From contig NZ_JANJUE010000167.1 of NCBI RefSeq assembly GCF_024710765.1, positions 1-46,298 on the forward strand: DNA of 46,298 nt, in the 5' to 3' direction. A model generated the notes under the pieces. It saw only the letters and a program-made list of their open reading frames with translations. It was not told where the DNA came from and ran no database searches. Positions 8,291 to 19,185 of the stretch are shown piece after piece (positions within the stretch are counted from its first letter, which is position 1; each line of letters starts with the position of its first letter). Both the position numbers and the translations under genes were made by a program. The stretch is from Pseudoxanthomonas sp. GTDB lineage: Bacteria; Pseudomonadota; Gammaproteobacteria; Xanthomonadales; Xanthomonadaceae.

Positions 8291-8296
8291 ATTGTA
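8291..8296 (-). promoter_or_regulatory. Extended -10 promoter of the FMN-riboswitch operon
   Basis: On the minus strand GTGCTACAAT contains TACAAT with an upstream TG (TG-N-TACAAT), an extended -10. It ends about 30 nt before the riboswitch, so transcription would start just ahead of the aptamer. No clear -35 is seen. Confidence 0.55.
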
Positions 8297-8403
8297 GCAC
8301 CCCGCTCCGCGGGCTCCGGCTGAACACAGCGTCGCGCGCGGCGGCGCGGATCAACCGCGGAAGCTGCGGTCTTTCCGGATGTTCCTGGTCAGGATGCTCC
8401 CGG

Positions 8404-9168
8404 TCAGGCCGGCTTGCGCCGCAGATGCAGTACCAGCGGCCAGCGCATCCGCCGCACGCGCATGGGATCGCCCCAGGCGGCGGCCAGTTCGGGGCCGTGG
8501 ATTTCAATGGCGTCGCGGCCGGTGGCGGCCAGGAAACACGCCGTCGCGGACAGGCTGGCGAAGTAGCCCAGCAGTTGCGGCAGGGTCCAGTCGGCGGTCA
8601 GCCACAGATCATCCGGCGCCGGCATGGCGTCGAACGGCCAGTCGTAGCCGGTGTAGCCGACGTCCACGTCGTTGCGCTCCGGCGGCCAGTACGGGTCGAT
8701 GTCATCGCGCACGGCTTCGGCGACATCGGACAGATCGTCGGAGAAGACGATGTCCTGGTAGGTCCACGCGGCCAGCACGCCGCCGGGGGCGAGCACGCGC
8801 TCGCAACTGGCGAAGAAGGCGCGCCGATCGAACCAGTGCAGCGCCTGCGCCACCGCGATCAGTTCGACGCTGACATCGGCCAGTGAGGGGGTCTCGGCCA
8901 GCTCCACCGCCACCGTCACGTTGCCGACGGGTTCCCGCTGCGCCCAATGGCGCGCGATCTGCGCGGCGCTCGGATCGGTGGCATGGACGTGGGCGAAGCG
9001 ACCGGCCAGGCCGCGGGTCGCCTGGCCGCTGCCACAGCCCGGTTCCCAGACCCGCGCGGCGGCCGGCACCACCGCCGCGATGGCGTCGTACAACGCGTCC
9101 GGATAGGTTGGGCGCGAACGGGCGTAGGTGTCGGCGAGCGCGGAGAAATGATCCTTGAAGGCAGCCAT
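8404..9168 (-). CDS. SAM-dependent class I methyltransferase
   Basis: A 254-aa methyltransferase. The SAM-binding motif I is VWEPGCGSGQATRGLA (about residues 41-56), followed by HVHATDPSAAQI (motif II acidic residue) and the methyltransferase-11 type continuation VAQALHWFDRRAFFASCERVLAPGGVLAAWTY. The DHFSALADTYARSRPTYPDALYDAI start is like the fungal Crg1/TMT1 group of small-molecule methyltransferases (trans-aconitate or lipid-like substrates). Substrate is unknown. ATG 9168 is 13 nt after the ribD stop, so it is the last gene of nrdR-GNAT-ribD-MT. It lies directly upstream of the riboswitch promoter. Confidence 0.75.
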   Translation of the reverse strand: MAAFKDHFSALADTYARSRPTYPDALYDAIAAVVPAAARVWEPGCGSGQATRGLAGRFAHVHATDPSAAQIARHWAQREPVGNVTVAVELAETPSLADVSVELIAVAQALHWFDRRAFFASCERVLAPGGVLAAWTYQDIVFSDDLSDVAEAVRDDIDPYWPPERNDVDVGYTGYDWPFDAMPAPDDLWLTADWTLPQLLGYFASLSATACFLAATGRDAIEIHGPELAAAWGDPMRVRRMRWPLVLHLRRKPA

Positions 9169-9181
9169 GATCGGAGCCGGC

Positions 9182-10288
9182 TCAGGCGGCGGGCGCGGGT
9201 TGCAGGAGGATGCGCTGATCCTGGCCAATCGCGCGCGCATCGACAATCTTCAGGTGGGCGCGCTCGGCCATGCTGTGGATGCCCAGCCCGGCAAACAGCG
9301 GTCGCGCCTGATCGCCCAGCAGCACCGGGGCGACGTAGAGCAGGACTTCATCGGCCAGGCCGGCGGCGATGAAGGCGCCGGCGAGGGTGGCGCCCGCCTC
9401 CACCTGGACTTCGTTGATGCCGCGCGCACCCAGCAGTTCCAGCACCGCACGCAGGTCGAAGTTGCTGCCGTCGGCCGGCGCCACCGCGCGCTGCGCGGCG
9501 ATTTCGCGCGGCGGCTTGGCATCGGCGGTATGGATGTACAGGGTGGGCGCATCGCCTTCGCGGACCCGGCCGCGCGCGATCGTCGCCAGTCCCGGATCCA
9601 GCACCACCCGCAGCGGCGGCACGAACGGCGTGTCGTCCTCCAGCCGCACGGTGAGCGAGGGATCGTCGGCCAGCACGGTGCCGGCGCCGGTCAGGATCGC
9701 GCCGGCGCGGGCGCGCCAGCGCTGCACGTCCAGGCGCGAGGCATCGCCGCTGATCCACTTGGAATCGCCGTTGGCCATCGCCGTGCGCCCGTCCAGGCTG
9801 GTCGCCAGCTTGACCCGCACGAACGGCCGGCCCCGCTCGATGCGCGAAAGAAAACCACGATTGAGCTGGCGCGCCTGCGCTTCCAGCAGACCGGACTGCA
9901 CCGTGACGCCGGCGGCGCGCAGCCTGTCGAAACCTGCGCCGTCGACCTGCGGGAACGGGTCCCGCATCGCCGCGACCACCCGGCTCACGCCCGCAGCGAT
10001 CAGCGCATCGGCGCAAGGCCCGGTGCGACCGCTCTGCGCGCAGGGTTCCAGGGTGACGTAGGCGGTAGCCCCCTTGGCGCGCTTACCGGCGGCCTGCAGG
10101 GCGAACACCTCGGCATGCGGCTCCCCGGCACGCTGGTGCCAGCCTTCCCCGACCACCTCATCGCCGTGGGCGATGACGCAACCCACCATCGGGTTGGGGC
10201 GCGTGGTGTAGGCGCCGCGTTCGGCCAGGCGCAGGGCCTGCGCCATCAGCGCGTGATCGGTGGCGGTGAAGGTGGCGGTATCGGTCAT
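9182..10288 (-). CDS. ribD: Bifunctional diaminohydroxyphosphoribosylaminopyrimidine deaminase / 5-amino-6-(5-phosphoribosylamino)uracil reductase
   Basis: A 368-aa RibD catalysing two successive riboflavin steps. The N-terminal cytidine-deaminase-fold domain has zinc motif H58-A-E60 and P-C83...P-C92. The C-terminal reductase domain begins RPFVRVKLATSLDGRTA and contains WISGDASRLDVQRWRARAGAILTG and NEVQVEAGATLAGAFI. Unusually, the loop between the two zinc cysteines reads PCAQSGRTGPC instead of the common PCxHHGRTPPC, replacing the His pair. The start ATG overlaps the preceding GNAT stop (ATGA). It is separated from the rest of the rib genes by the methyltransferase and the riboswitch, so it is not FMN-riboswitch controlled. 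Confidence 0.95.
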   Translation of the reverse strand: MTDTATFTATDHALMAQALRLAERGAYTTRPNPMVGCVIAHGDEVVGEGWHQRAGEPHAEVFALQAAGKRAKGATAYVTLEPCAQSGRTGPCADALIAAGVSRVVAAMRDPFPQVDGAGFDRLRAAGVTVQSGLLEAQARQLNRGFLSRIERGRPFVRVKLATSLDGRTAMANGDSKWISGDASRLDVQRWRARAGAILTGAGTVLADDPSLTVRLEDDTPFVPPLRVVLDPGLATIARGRVREGDAPTLYIHTADAKPPREIAAQRAVAPADGSNFDLRAVLELLGARGINEVQVEAGATLAGAFIAAGLADEVLLYVAPVLLGDQARPLFAGLGIHSMAERAHLKIVDARAIGQDQRILLQPAPAA

Positions 10289-10815
10289 GCCGGGTTTTCC
10301 GTCGTTCGAAGGAGAGTCGCGGGGGGTGTCGGCAACGCTCCCGCGGCGCAATGGGCGGGCGCGATGCCCATGATGCTGATCGGCACGCCGTGCAGATCCG
10401 CGCGCTCCTCCAGTTCCCAGCCCAGAGTCGCATAGAAATCCTCGTGCCAGAGGGTGAACAGACGCAGCCGTTCCACCCCTTGCGCGGCCGCATGCGCCAC
10501 CGCCGCCTCCACCAGGTGCTTGCCGCCGCCGCGTCCGCGCGCGTCCGGCGACACGAACAGGCTGGCCAGCCATGGGCCGCCGCGATCCTGCAATTCCGGC
10601 GCGTCTTCCAGCAGCAGGCTGACCGAACCCAGCAGGGTGTCGCCGTCCATCAGCACCAGCGTGGTGGGCAGGGAGTCGCGGCGCGTGTGGTCCTCCAGTT
10701 CGGCGGTGGCCGCCGGCAGGGTCCAGTCGTCATACAACTCACCCCATTCGGCATGGTGCCAGCGCGCCAGCGCGACCACGTGCTGCGGGTGGCGCCCGAT
10801 CCAGTCGATGCGCAT
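10285..10815 (-). CDS. GNAT-family N-acetyltransferase
   Basis: A 176-aa protein with the GNAT acetyl-CoA fold: DTLLGSVSLLLED (beta4), then WLASLFVSPDARGRGGGKHLVEAAVAHA, where ARGRGGGKHL is the R/Q-x-x-G-x-G/A pyrophosphate loop, and LFTLWHEDFYATLGWELEE, the typical FYxxLGF motif. The acceptor is unknown. It is sandwiched between nrdR (3-nt gap) and ribD (4-nt overlap), so it is translated in the same operon. The C-terminal tail (APAHCAAGALPTPPATLL) is low-complexity. Confidence 0.82.
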   Translation of the reverse strand: MRIDWIGRHPQHVVALARWHHAEWGELYDDWTLPAATAELEDHTRRDSLPTTLVLMDGDTLLGSVSLLLEDAPELQDRGGPWLASLFVSPDARGRGGGKHLVEAAVAHAAAQGVERLRLFTLWHEDFYATLGWELEERADLHGVPISIMGIAPAHCAAGALPTPPATLLRTTENPA

Positions 10816-10818
10816 GGC

Positions 10819-11355
10819 TCAGCGCTTCTTGTGCTTGTCGAGGTTCTTGTCGAAGGGCACGACTTCGCCGCCCAGCAGCGACAGCTGGCCGGCGCCGGCG
10901 GGCAGATCGCGCTCCAGCTTCTCGATTTCCTCGCGGAAGTCCGCCACGTCCTCGAAGCTGCGGTAGACCGAGGCGAAGCGGACATAGCCGACGTGATCCA
11001 GCTTGCGCAGCTCGTTCATCACGAACTCGCCGATCCGGCGCGACGGGATTTCGCGCTCGCCGCTCATGCGGATGCTGTGCACCACCGCGCGCACCGCCGC
11101 CTCGATCTGTTCTTCCGAGACCGGGCGCTTCTGCAGGGCGCGATCGAAACCGGCGCGCAGCTTGCGCGCGTCGAAGGCATCCCGGCGCCCATCGCTCTTG
11201 ATGACCGCGGGCAGCTTGATTTCGATGTTCTCCAGCGTGCTGAAGCGCTCGCCGCAGGCCTCGCACTCACGCCGCCGACGGATCGTCGCGCCGTCTTCGG
11301 AGACGCGTGAATCGATGACGCGGGTATCGGTGTGCTGGCAGAAGGGGCAGTGCAT
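10819..11355 (-). CDS. nrdR: Transcriptional repressor NrdR
   Basis: A 178-aa NrdR, the ATP/dATP-sensing repressor of ribonucleotide reductase genes. It has the N-terminal zinc ribbon C3-P-x-C6...C31-E-x-C34 with [13 protein letters not shown], and the ATP-cone domain ([24 protein letters not shown] ... [19 protein letters not shown]). Length is slightly above the usual 150-160 aa because of a C-terminal extension ([21 protein letters not shown]). nrdR followed by ribD and preceded by glyA is the usual gammaproteobacterial neighbourhood. A promoter and two hairpins lie in its leader. Confidence 0.96.
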   Translation of the reverse strand: MHCPFCQHTDTRVIDSRVSEDGATIRRRRECEACGERFSTLENIEIKLPAVIKSDGRRDAFDARKLRAGFDRALQKRPVSEEQIEAAVRAVVHSIRMSGEREIPSRRIGEFVMNELRKLDHVGYVRFASVYRSFEDVADFREEIEKLERDLPAGAGQLSLLGGEVVPFDKNLDKHKKR

Positions 11356-11370
11356 CGGCTCTGGGGCTTT

Positions 11371-11411
11371 CCGCCGCAGGACGCGGCGGGCATGGACGGG
11401 AATCCCCGTCC
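11371..11411 (-). other. Two tandem hairpins in the nrdR leader
   Basis: Perfect 7-bp stem CCGCCGC/GCGGCGG with a 5-nt loop (11371-11389) and perfect 7-bp stem GGACGGG/CCCGTCC with a 4-nt loop (11394-11411). They lie between the candidate nrdR promoter and its ATG. No regulatory role is known; simple GC-rich chance pairing is possible. Confidence 0.35.
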
Positions 11412-11420
11412 GAGCGCCTG

Positions 11421-11449
11421 AGTGTACTGCCGGCGCCGCCTGCGGTCAC
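11421..11449 (-). promoter_or_regulatory. Candidate sigma70 promoter of nrdR-GNAT-ribD-MT
   Basis: On the minus strand GTGACC (11449-11444) is separated by exactly 17 nt from TACACT (11426-11421). Each matches four of six consensus positions. The predicted start is about 60 nt upstream of nrdR. Confidence 0.5.
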
Positions 11450-11510
11450 GATCCGCCTGTGATCAGGGTGGCGGACGTGGCGGAACGACGGGAAACCGCC
11501 GGGACCGCGG

Positions 11511-11560
11511 AAAAACGGCGCCGCCGGGAGGACCGCCGCCATCGTCGCGACGGCGGCGGT
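11511..11560 (-). terminator. Candidate terminator after glyA
   Basis: On the minus strand a perfect 9-bp stem (ACCGCCGCC/GGCGGCGGT, 11-nt loop, 11532-11560) begins 18 nt after the glyA stop. It is followed after about 16 GC-rich nt by TTTTT (11515-11511). The separation between stem and T-run makes this weaker than a classic intrinsic terminator. Confidence 0.45.
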
Positions 11561-11578
11561 TCCGGACCGGTCAGGCGG

Positions 11579-12832
11579 TCAGCCGTAGACCGGGAACTGG
11601 CGACACTGCAGGGTGACGTTCTCGCGCACGCCGGCGATGACCTTGTCGTCGTTGGGCGCGTCCAGCACGTCGCAGATCCAGTTGGCCAGGGCCACGCAGT
11701 CGGCTTCCTTGTAGCCGCGGGTGGTCACCGCGGGGGTGCCGATGCGCAGGCCGGAGGTGACGAAGGGCTTCTGCGGGTCGTTCGGCACGGCGTTCTTGTT
11801 GACCGTGATGTGGGCCTTGCCCAGCGCCTCCTCGGCCGCCTTGCCGGTGATCCCCTTGCCGATCATGTCGACCAGCATCAGGTGGTTCTGGGTGCCGCCG
11901 GACACGATCTTGTAGCCGCGCTGGATGATGGTCGCGGCCATCGCCTGCGCGTTCTTCACCACCTGTTGCTGGTAGGTGGTGAACTCCGGCTCCAGCGCTT
12001 CCTTGAAGGCCACCGCCTTGGCGGCGATGACGTGCATCAGGGGACCACCCTGGATGCCCGGGAACACGATGCTCTGCAGCTTCTTCTCGATGTCCTCGCC
12101 GGCGCCCTTGGCCAGGATGATGCCACCGCGCGGGCCGCGCAGGGTCTTGTGGGTGGTCGAGGTGACCACGTGGGCGTGCGGCAGCGGATTCGGGTACACG
12201 CCGGCGGCAACCAGGCCGGCCACGTGCGCCATGTCCACGAACAGGTAGGCGCCGATCTTGTCGGCGATGGCGCGGAAGCGCGCCCAGTCGATGACCTGCG
12301 AATAGGCCGAGAAACCGGCCACGACCATCTTCGGCTTGTGCTCCAGCGCCAGCTTCTCGACTTCGTCGTAGTCGATCAGGCCCTGGTCGTTGACGCCGTA
12401 CTGCACGGCATTGAACAGCTTGCCCGAGGCGTTGACCTTGGCGCCGTGGGTCAGGTGGCCGCCATGCGCCAGCGACATGCCCAGGATGGTGTCGCCCGGC
12501 TGCAGCAGGGCGAAATACACCGCCTGGTTGGCCTGCGAGCCCGAATGCGGCTGCACGTTGGCGTAGTCGGCGCCGAACAGCTGCTTGACCCGATCGATGG
12601 CCAACTGCTCGGCGATGTCGACGTACTCGCAGCCGCCGTAGTAGCGCTTGCCCGGATAACCTTCGGCGTACTTGTTGGTGAGCACGCTGCCCTGGGCTTC
12701 CATCACCCGCGGGCTGGCGTAGTTCTCGCTGGCGATCAGCTCGACGTGGTCCTCCTGGCGGCGGGCCTCGGCGGCGATGGCCTGGGCGAGTTCGTCATCG
12801 AATCCGGCAATACGGGTGGTGCTGGGGAACAT
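11579..12832 (-). CDS. glyA: Serine hydroxymethyltransferase
   Basis: A 417-aa PLP enzyme interconverting serine and glycine and feeding one-carbon units to tetrahydrofolate. Seen: [44 protein letters not shown], and the PLP lysine K229 in [16 protein letters not shown] (same number as in E. coli). Length is exactly that of the family. A -10-like TAATAT lies at 12925-12920 on the minus strand, about 90 nt upstream. It is the first gene before the nrdR group, with a candidate terminator in between. Confidence 0.98.
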   Translation of the reverse strand: MFPSTTRIAGFDDELAQAIAAEARRQEDHVELIASENYASPRVMEAQGSVLTNKYAEGYPGKRYYGGCEYVDIAEQLAIDRVKQLFGADYANVQPHSGSQANQAVYFALLQPGDTILGMSLAHGGHLTHGAKVNASGKLFNAVQYGVNDQGLIDYDEVEKLALEHKPKMVVAGFSAYSQVIDWARFRAIADKIGAYLFVDMAHVAGLVAAGVYPNPLPHAHVVTSTTHKTLRGPRGGIILAKGAGEDIEKKLQSIVFPGIQGGPLMHVIAAKAVAFKEALEPEFTTYQQQVVKNAQAMAATIIQRGYKIVSGGTQNHLMLVDMIGKGITGKAAEEALGKAHITVNKNAVPNDPQKPFVTSGLRIGTPAVTTRGYKEADCVALANWICDVLDAPNDDKVIAGVRENVTLQCRQFPVYG

Positions 12833-12919
12833 TCGCGGCCTCGGATGGGAAGCTGAAGAAAAGATGAGACCCGGCGGCGCCGGCGGACCGGCATTCAGGC
12901 GGTCGGGACAAGACTTGAA

Positions 12920-12925
12920 ATATTA
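12920..12925 (-). promoter_or_regulatory. Candidate -10 element (TAATAT) for glyA
   Basis: TAATAT on the minus strand in the divergent glyA/lpxO gap, within an AT-rich patch (TAATATTTCAAG) that stands out locally. No firm -35 seen. Confidence 0.4.
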
Positions 12926-13060
12926 GCCCACGGGCGTATGGCGGCCAACCTCGAAAGGTGCCTCCGGGCCCGTTCTGCCCGACAATGGGCCAGTTTGACC
13001 CGCTTGCCCGACCCCGCCAGCCCCCGGGCCAGCCGGTCTCCCCACCTGGATGCCCCTACC

Positions 13061-13963
13061 GTGAAATGGGTTTTTGTCTTCCTGTTCGTCGCCAGTGCCG
13101 TCTACGTGCACTTCCGCGGACGCGTGCGCCACCGGATTGGCCGGCAGCTGCTGGACCACTCGACCTTCATGGCGCCGATCAACGTGCTGATGTACGCCTG
13201 CTCGCGGGTGCCGACCACCCCGTTCCTGGACCCGGAACGGCATTTTCCCGAACTGGCGCCGCTGCGGGCCCGCTGGCAGGACATCCGCGCCGAGGCCCGG
13301 CACCTGCGCGAAATGCAGCAGATCAAGGCCGCCGACGGCTATACCGATGTCGGTTTCAATTCGTTCTTCCGCCGTGGCTGGAAGCGCTTCTACCTGAAGT
13401 GGTACGACGACGCCCACCCCTCCGCGGCCGAACTCTGCCCCACGACCACGGCGCTGCTGCGCGAGCTGCCGGGGGTGAAGGCGGCCATGTTCACCGAACT
13501 GCCGCCGGGCAGCGAGCTGCGGCCGCACCGCGACCCCTATGCCGGCTCGCTGCGCCTGCACCTGGGCCTGGAAACCCCCAACGACGACGCCTGCTTCATC
13601 ACCGTGGACGGCCAGCGCTACAGCTGGCGCGACGGGCAGTGGACGATGTTCGACGAGACCTACATCCACAGCGCCCGCAACGACAGCCAGCAGAACCGGA
13701 TCATCCTGTTCTGCGACATCGAACGGCCGATGAAGTACCGCTGGGCGGCCGCGCTCAACCGCTTCGTCGCCCGCAACCTGATCGCCGCCGGCGCCTCGCC
13801 GAACCAGGAAGGCGACAAGACCGGCGGTTTCAACCGGGCGTTCAAGTACTTCTACGCCCTGCGCCTGAAGAGCAAGGCCCTGCGCGAACGCAGCAAGGGG
13901 CTGTACTACACGCTCAAATACCTGGGCGTGGCGCTGGTGGTGGCGCTGATCATCTGGATCTGA
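13061..13963 (+). CDS. lpxO: Lipid A 2-hydroxylase LpxO (aspartyl/asparaginyl beta-hydroxylase fold)
   Basis: A 300-aa Fe(II)/2-oxoglutarate dioxygenase of the LpxO type, which hydroxylates an acyl chain of lipid A. The N-terminal membrane segment KWVFVFLFVASAVYVHFRGRVRH followed by DHSTFMAPINVLMY is the LpxO signature. The metal triad is H156-R-D158 (ELRPHRDPYAG) with H203 in DETYIHSARNDSQQNRIILFCDIER, where R213 should hold 2-oxoglutarate. A C-terminal hydrophobic helix (LGVALVVALIIWI) ends the protein. GTG 13061 is chosen because the family-conserved sequence starts there; the frame stays open upstream to 12938 without similarity. GACAAT at 12981-12986 is a possible -10. Confidence 0.93.
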   Translation: MKWVFVFLFVASAVYVHFRGRVRHRIGRQLLDHSTFMAPINVLMYACSRVPTTPFLDPERHFPELAPLRARWQDIRAEARHLREMQQIKAADGYTDVGFNSFFRRGWKRFYLKWYDDAHPSAAELCPTTTALLRELPGVKAAMFTELPPGSELRPHRDPYAGSLRLHLGLETPNDDACFITVDGQRYSWRDGQWTMFDETYIHSARNDSQQNRIILFCDIERPMKYRWAAALNRFVARNLIAAGASPNQEGDKTGGFNRAFKYFYALRLKSKALRERSKGLYYTLKYLGVALVVALIIWI

Positions 13964-14092
13964 GCCCCGGCCCCGCGCCGGAGCGGGCCCGGCCGGGCGC
14001 CGGCCGCGGATCCGGCCGGGTTCGGCCTGAACGGTGGATGCGAATGGGCCGTTCCGGCCCTTTCACGCTGGCAACGCGCCCCCACCCTGCGG

Positions 14093-14098
14093 GATAAT
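14093..14098 (+). promoter_or_regulatory. Candidate -10 element (GATAAT) for ettA
   Basis: GATAAT lies 67 nt upstream of the ettA ATG, in the 200-nt lpxO-ettA gap. It matches five of six consensus bases. No clear -35. Confidence 0.4.
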
Positions 14099-14165
14099 CC
14101 CCATCTTCCCGCCCTGTCCCAGGCCATCCGGCCGGGCTCGGCGCGTCCCGGTTCCGGAGAGCCCC

Positions 14166-15830
<1,665 letters not shown>

Positions 15831-15831
15831 C

Positions 15832-15899
15832 GATTCGGGCCGTGGCCGGCAACGACTACGGCCCCGTCGAATCGTCATCCCCGCGAAAGCGGGGATCCA
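15832..15899. repeat. REP-like dispersed intergenic repeat with compound inverted repeats
   Basis: The core TCGTCATCCCCGCGAAAGC continuing to GGGGATCCA (15872-15899) folds as a perfect 8-bp stem ATCCCCGC-GAAA-GCGGGGAT with a GNRA tetraloop (15877-15896). Sequence of this kind, whose complement translates as WIPAFAGM, is a familiar dispersed element in Xanthomonadaceae and other proteobacteria. Just upstream, GATTCG+GGCCGT (15832-15843) pairs with ACGGCC (15858-15863) and CGAATC (15868-15873), giving a second overlapping stem. Only one copy is in this window. Confidence 0.75.
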
Positions 15900-15926
15900 T
15901 TGCCTGCCGGCAGTAAATTCCGAAGG

Positions 15927-15956
15927 GCCGGATTCCCCCGAATCCGGCTCTTTTTT
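15927..15956 (+). terminator. Intrinsic terminator of ettA
   Basis: A perfect 9-bp stem GCCGGATTC / GAATCCGGC with a CCCC loop, followed by TCTTTTTT (15949-15956). It lies about 100 nt after the ettA stop, beyond the REP-like repeat. Confidence 0.9.
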
Positions 15957-16033
15957 CATCCGCCAGGCAGGCCGCGTCCACCGCGCGAACACGTGCCTGC
16001 GGTACCCTGCCCCCGGATGAAGAGGTCGCCTCC

Positions 16034-17347
<1,314 letters not shown>

Positions 17348-17383
17348 GCGCTGGTCCAACGACCGGTGCGGTGCACTGGTCCG

Positions 17384-17911
17384 TCAATCGTCGCCCTGCG
17401 CGCCGGGAAACAGGATCTCGGTAAAGCCGAACTGGCTGAAATCGCGGATGCGTGACGGATACAGCCGGCCGATCAGGTGATCGCATTCGTGCTGCACCAC
17501 CCGCGCGTGGAAGCCTTCGGCTTCGCGATCAACCGGATTGCCCCGGGGATCGAAGCCGCGATAGCGGATCGCGCGATGGCGCGGCACCACGCCGCGCAAT
17601 CCCGGCACCGACAGGCATCCTTCCCAGCCGTCCTCCATCTCGTCGGACAACGGTGCGATGACCGGGTTGATCAGAATCGTGCGCGGCACCGGCGGTGCCT
17701 CCGGATAGCGATCACTGCTGTCGAAACCGAAGATGACCAGTTGCAGATCCACCCCGATCTGGGGCGCGGCCAGACCCACGCCGCCGGCGGCGGCCATGGT
17801 CTGGAACATGTCGGCAATCAGCGCATGCAGTTCCGGCGTGTCGAAATGCTCCACCGGTCTTGCGACCTTCAGCAGTCGCGGATCGCCCATTTTCAGGATG
17901 GGATGGATCAT
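17384..17911 (-). CDS. def: Peptide deformylase
   Basis: A 175-aa metalloenzyme removing the N-formyl group from nascent proteins. All three motifs are present: [11 protein letters not shown] (residues 43-53), EGCLSVPG with metal ligand C99, and QHECDHLIG with H141, E142 and H145. ATG 17911 overlaps the pncB stop (ATGA). This copy is not beside fmt, so it is likely one of two deformylases in the genome; the classical def-fmt pair is not in the window. Confidence 0.96.
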   Translation of the reverse strand: MIHPILKMGDPRLLKVARPVEHFDTPELHALIADMFQTMAAAGGVGLAAPQIGVDLQLVIFGFDSSDRYPEAPPVPRTILINPVIAPLSDEMEDGWEGCLSVPGLRGVVPRHRAIRYRGFDPRGNPVDREAEGFHARVVQHECDHLIGRLYPSRIRDFSQFGFTEILFPGAQGDD

Positions 17912-19116
17912 GGGGTTTCCTCCGTTTCTTCCGGCAGTTCGAACACCTGCCGCAGATAGCGCACGTAACCTTCGTCCTCGCACATGCTCTTGCCGGGTGA
18001 GTCGCTCAGTTTGGCCACCGGCTGCCCGTTGCAGCGAATCATCTTGATGACGATTTGCAGGGGCGTCGGCCCCAGATCGTTGGTCAGGTTGGTGCCGATG
18101 CCGAAAGCCAGCCGGCAGCGGCCCCGGAAACGCGCGTGCAGGCGCAGCACCTTGTCCACGTCCAGGCCATCGCTGAACACCAGCGTCTTGGCGAGCGGAT
18201 CGATGCGCATGCGCTCCAGGTGCGCGAGGATCGCCTCGCCCCAGGCGAACGGGTCGCCGGAATCGTGGCGCATGCCATCGAACAGCTTGCAGAAGTACAG
18301 ATCGAAATCGCGCAGAAATGCCTTCAGGCCGACCACATCGGACAAGGCGATGCCGAGGTCGCCGCGATACTCCTTGGCCCAGACATCGAAGGCGACCGCC
18401 TGCGAATCGCGCAGGCGCGGCCCCAGCGCCTGAAAGGCCTGCAGCCACTCGTGCGCCATCGTGCCCAGCGGGGTCATGCCGTATTCGCGCGCGAAGAACA
18501 CGTTGCTGGTGCCGACGAACTGCGCACCCAGCCCGGTCCTGAGGATGGGCAGCACGCGCGCGTGCCAGTCCCGCGAATAGCGCCGGCGCGTGCCGTAGTC
18601 GGCAATGACGCAATCGTCGCCGCCTTCGCGCAGGCGAACGATCTTGGCTTCCAGCCTGCGCTCGCCCTCCCCTTCATCCGGACGCCCGGCATGGCGGAAC
18701 CAGACCTCGTTGATGATCGCCAGCAGCGGCACTTCGAACAGGATGGTGTGCAGCCAGGGACCTTCGATATCGAGTTCGATTTCCCCGGGTACCGCCCGCG
18801 AGGCCCGCAGCCGGATGTACTTCCGATCCAGGTGGAACAGGCCGAGGAAATCGACGAAGTCCGATTTGATGAAGCGCAGCCCGCGCAGGTAATCCAGTTC
18901 ATCGGGCCGGAAGCGCAGCGTGCAGAGCGCGTCGACCCCGGCGGAGATTTCCTCGATATGGTCCGCCAGCGCGATGCCTGGCGTGCGGCACTTGAAACGG
19001 TACTGCACCTGCGCGGCCGGATAGTGATGCAGGACAGCCTGCATCATCGTGAACTTGTAGAGATCGGTGTCGAGCAGCGAGGTGATGATCATCGGGCCGG
19101 GCCGTGCGGAAGCCAT
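17908..19116 (-). CDS. pncB: Nicotinate phosphoribosyltransferase
   Basis: A 402-aa enzyme of the Preiss-Handler NAD salvage pathway (nicotinate + PRPP to NaMN, ATP-stimulated). The N-terminal [22 protein letters not shown] is diagnostic. [15 protein letters not shown] and [13 protein letters not shown] carry the phosphorylatable His (in AHEW), and [11 protein letters not shown] and [10 protein letters not shown] form the PRPP/nucleotide site. ATG 19116 is preferred because GGAG stands 9 nt upstream; GTG 19131 and ATG 19092 are alternatives. It overlaps def by 4 nt, so the two are co-translated. Confidence 0.95.
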   Translation of the reverse strand: MASARPGPMIITSLLDTDLYKFTMMQAVLHHYPAAQVQYRFKCRTPGIALADHIEEISAGVDALCTLRFRPDELDYLRGLRFIKSDFVDFLGLFHLDRKYIRLRASRAVPGEIELDIEGPWLHTILFEVPLLAIINEVWFRHAGRPDEGEGERRLEAKIVRLREGGDDCVIADYGTRRRYSRDWHARVLPILRTGLGAQFVGTSNVFFAREYGMTPLGTMAHEWLQAFQALGPRLRDSQAVAFDVWAKEYRGDLGIALSDVVGLKAFLRDFDLYFCKLFDGMRHDSGDPFAWGEAILAHLERMRIDPLAKTLVFSDGLDVDKVLRLHARFRGRCRLAFGIGTNLTNDLGPTPLQIVIKMIRCNGQPVAKLSDSPGKSMCEDEGYVRYLRQVFELPEETEETP

Positions 19117-19185
19117 GCCAGCATACTCCACGCGATCGTGGTGCCCTGGTCGCCCGGATGGCGTGGGTGGCGTCGTCGATGCCTC

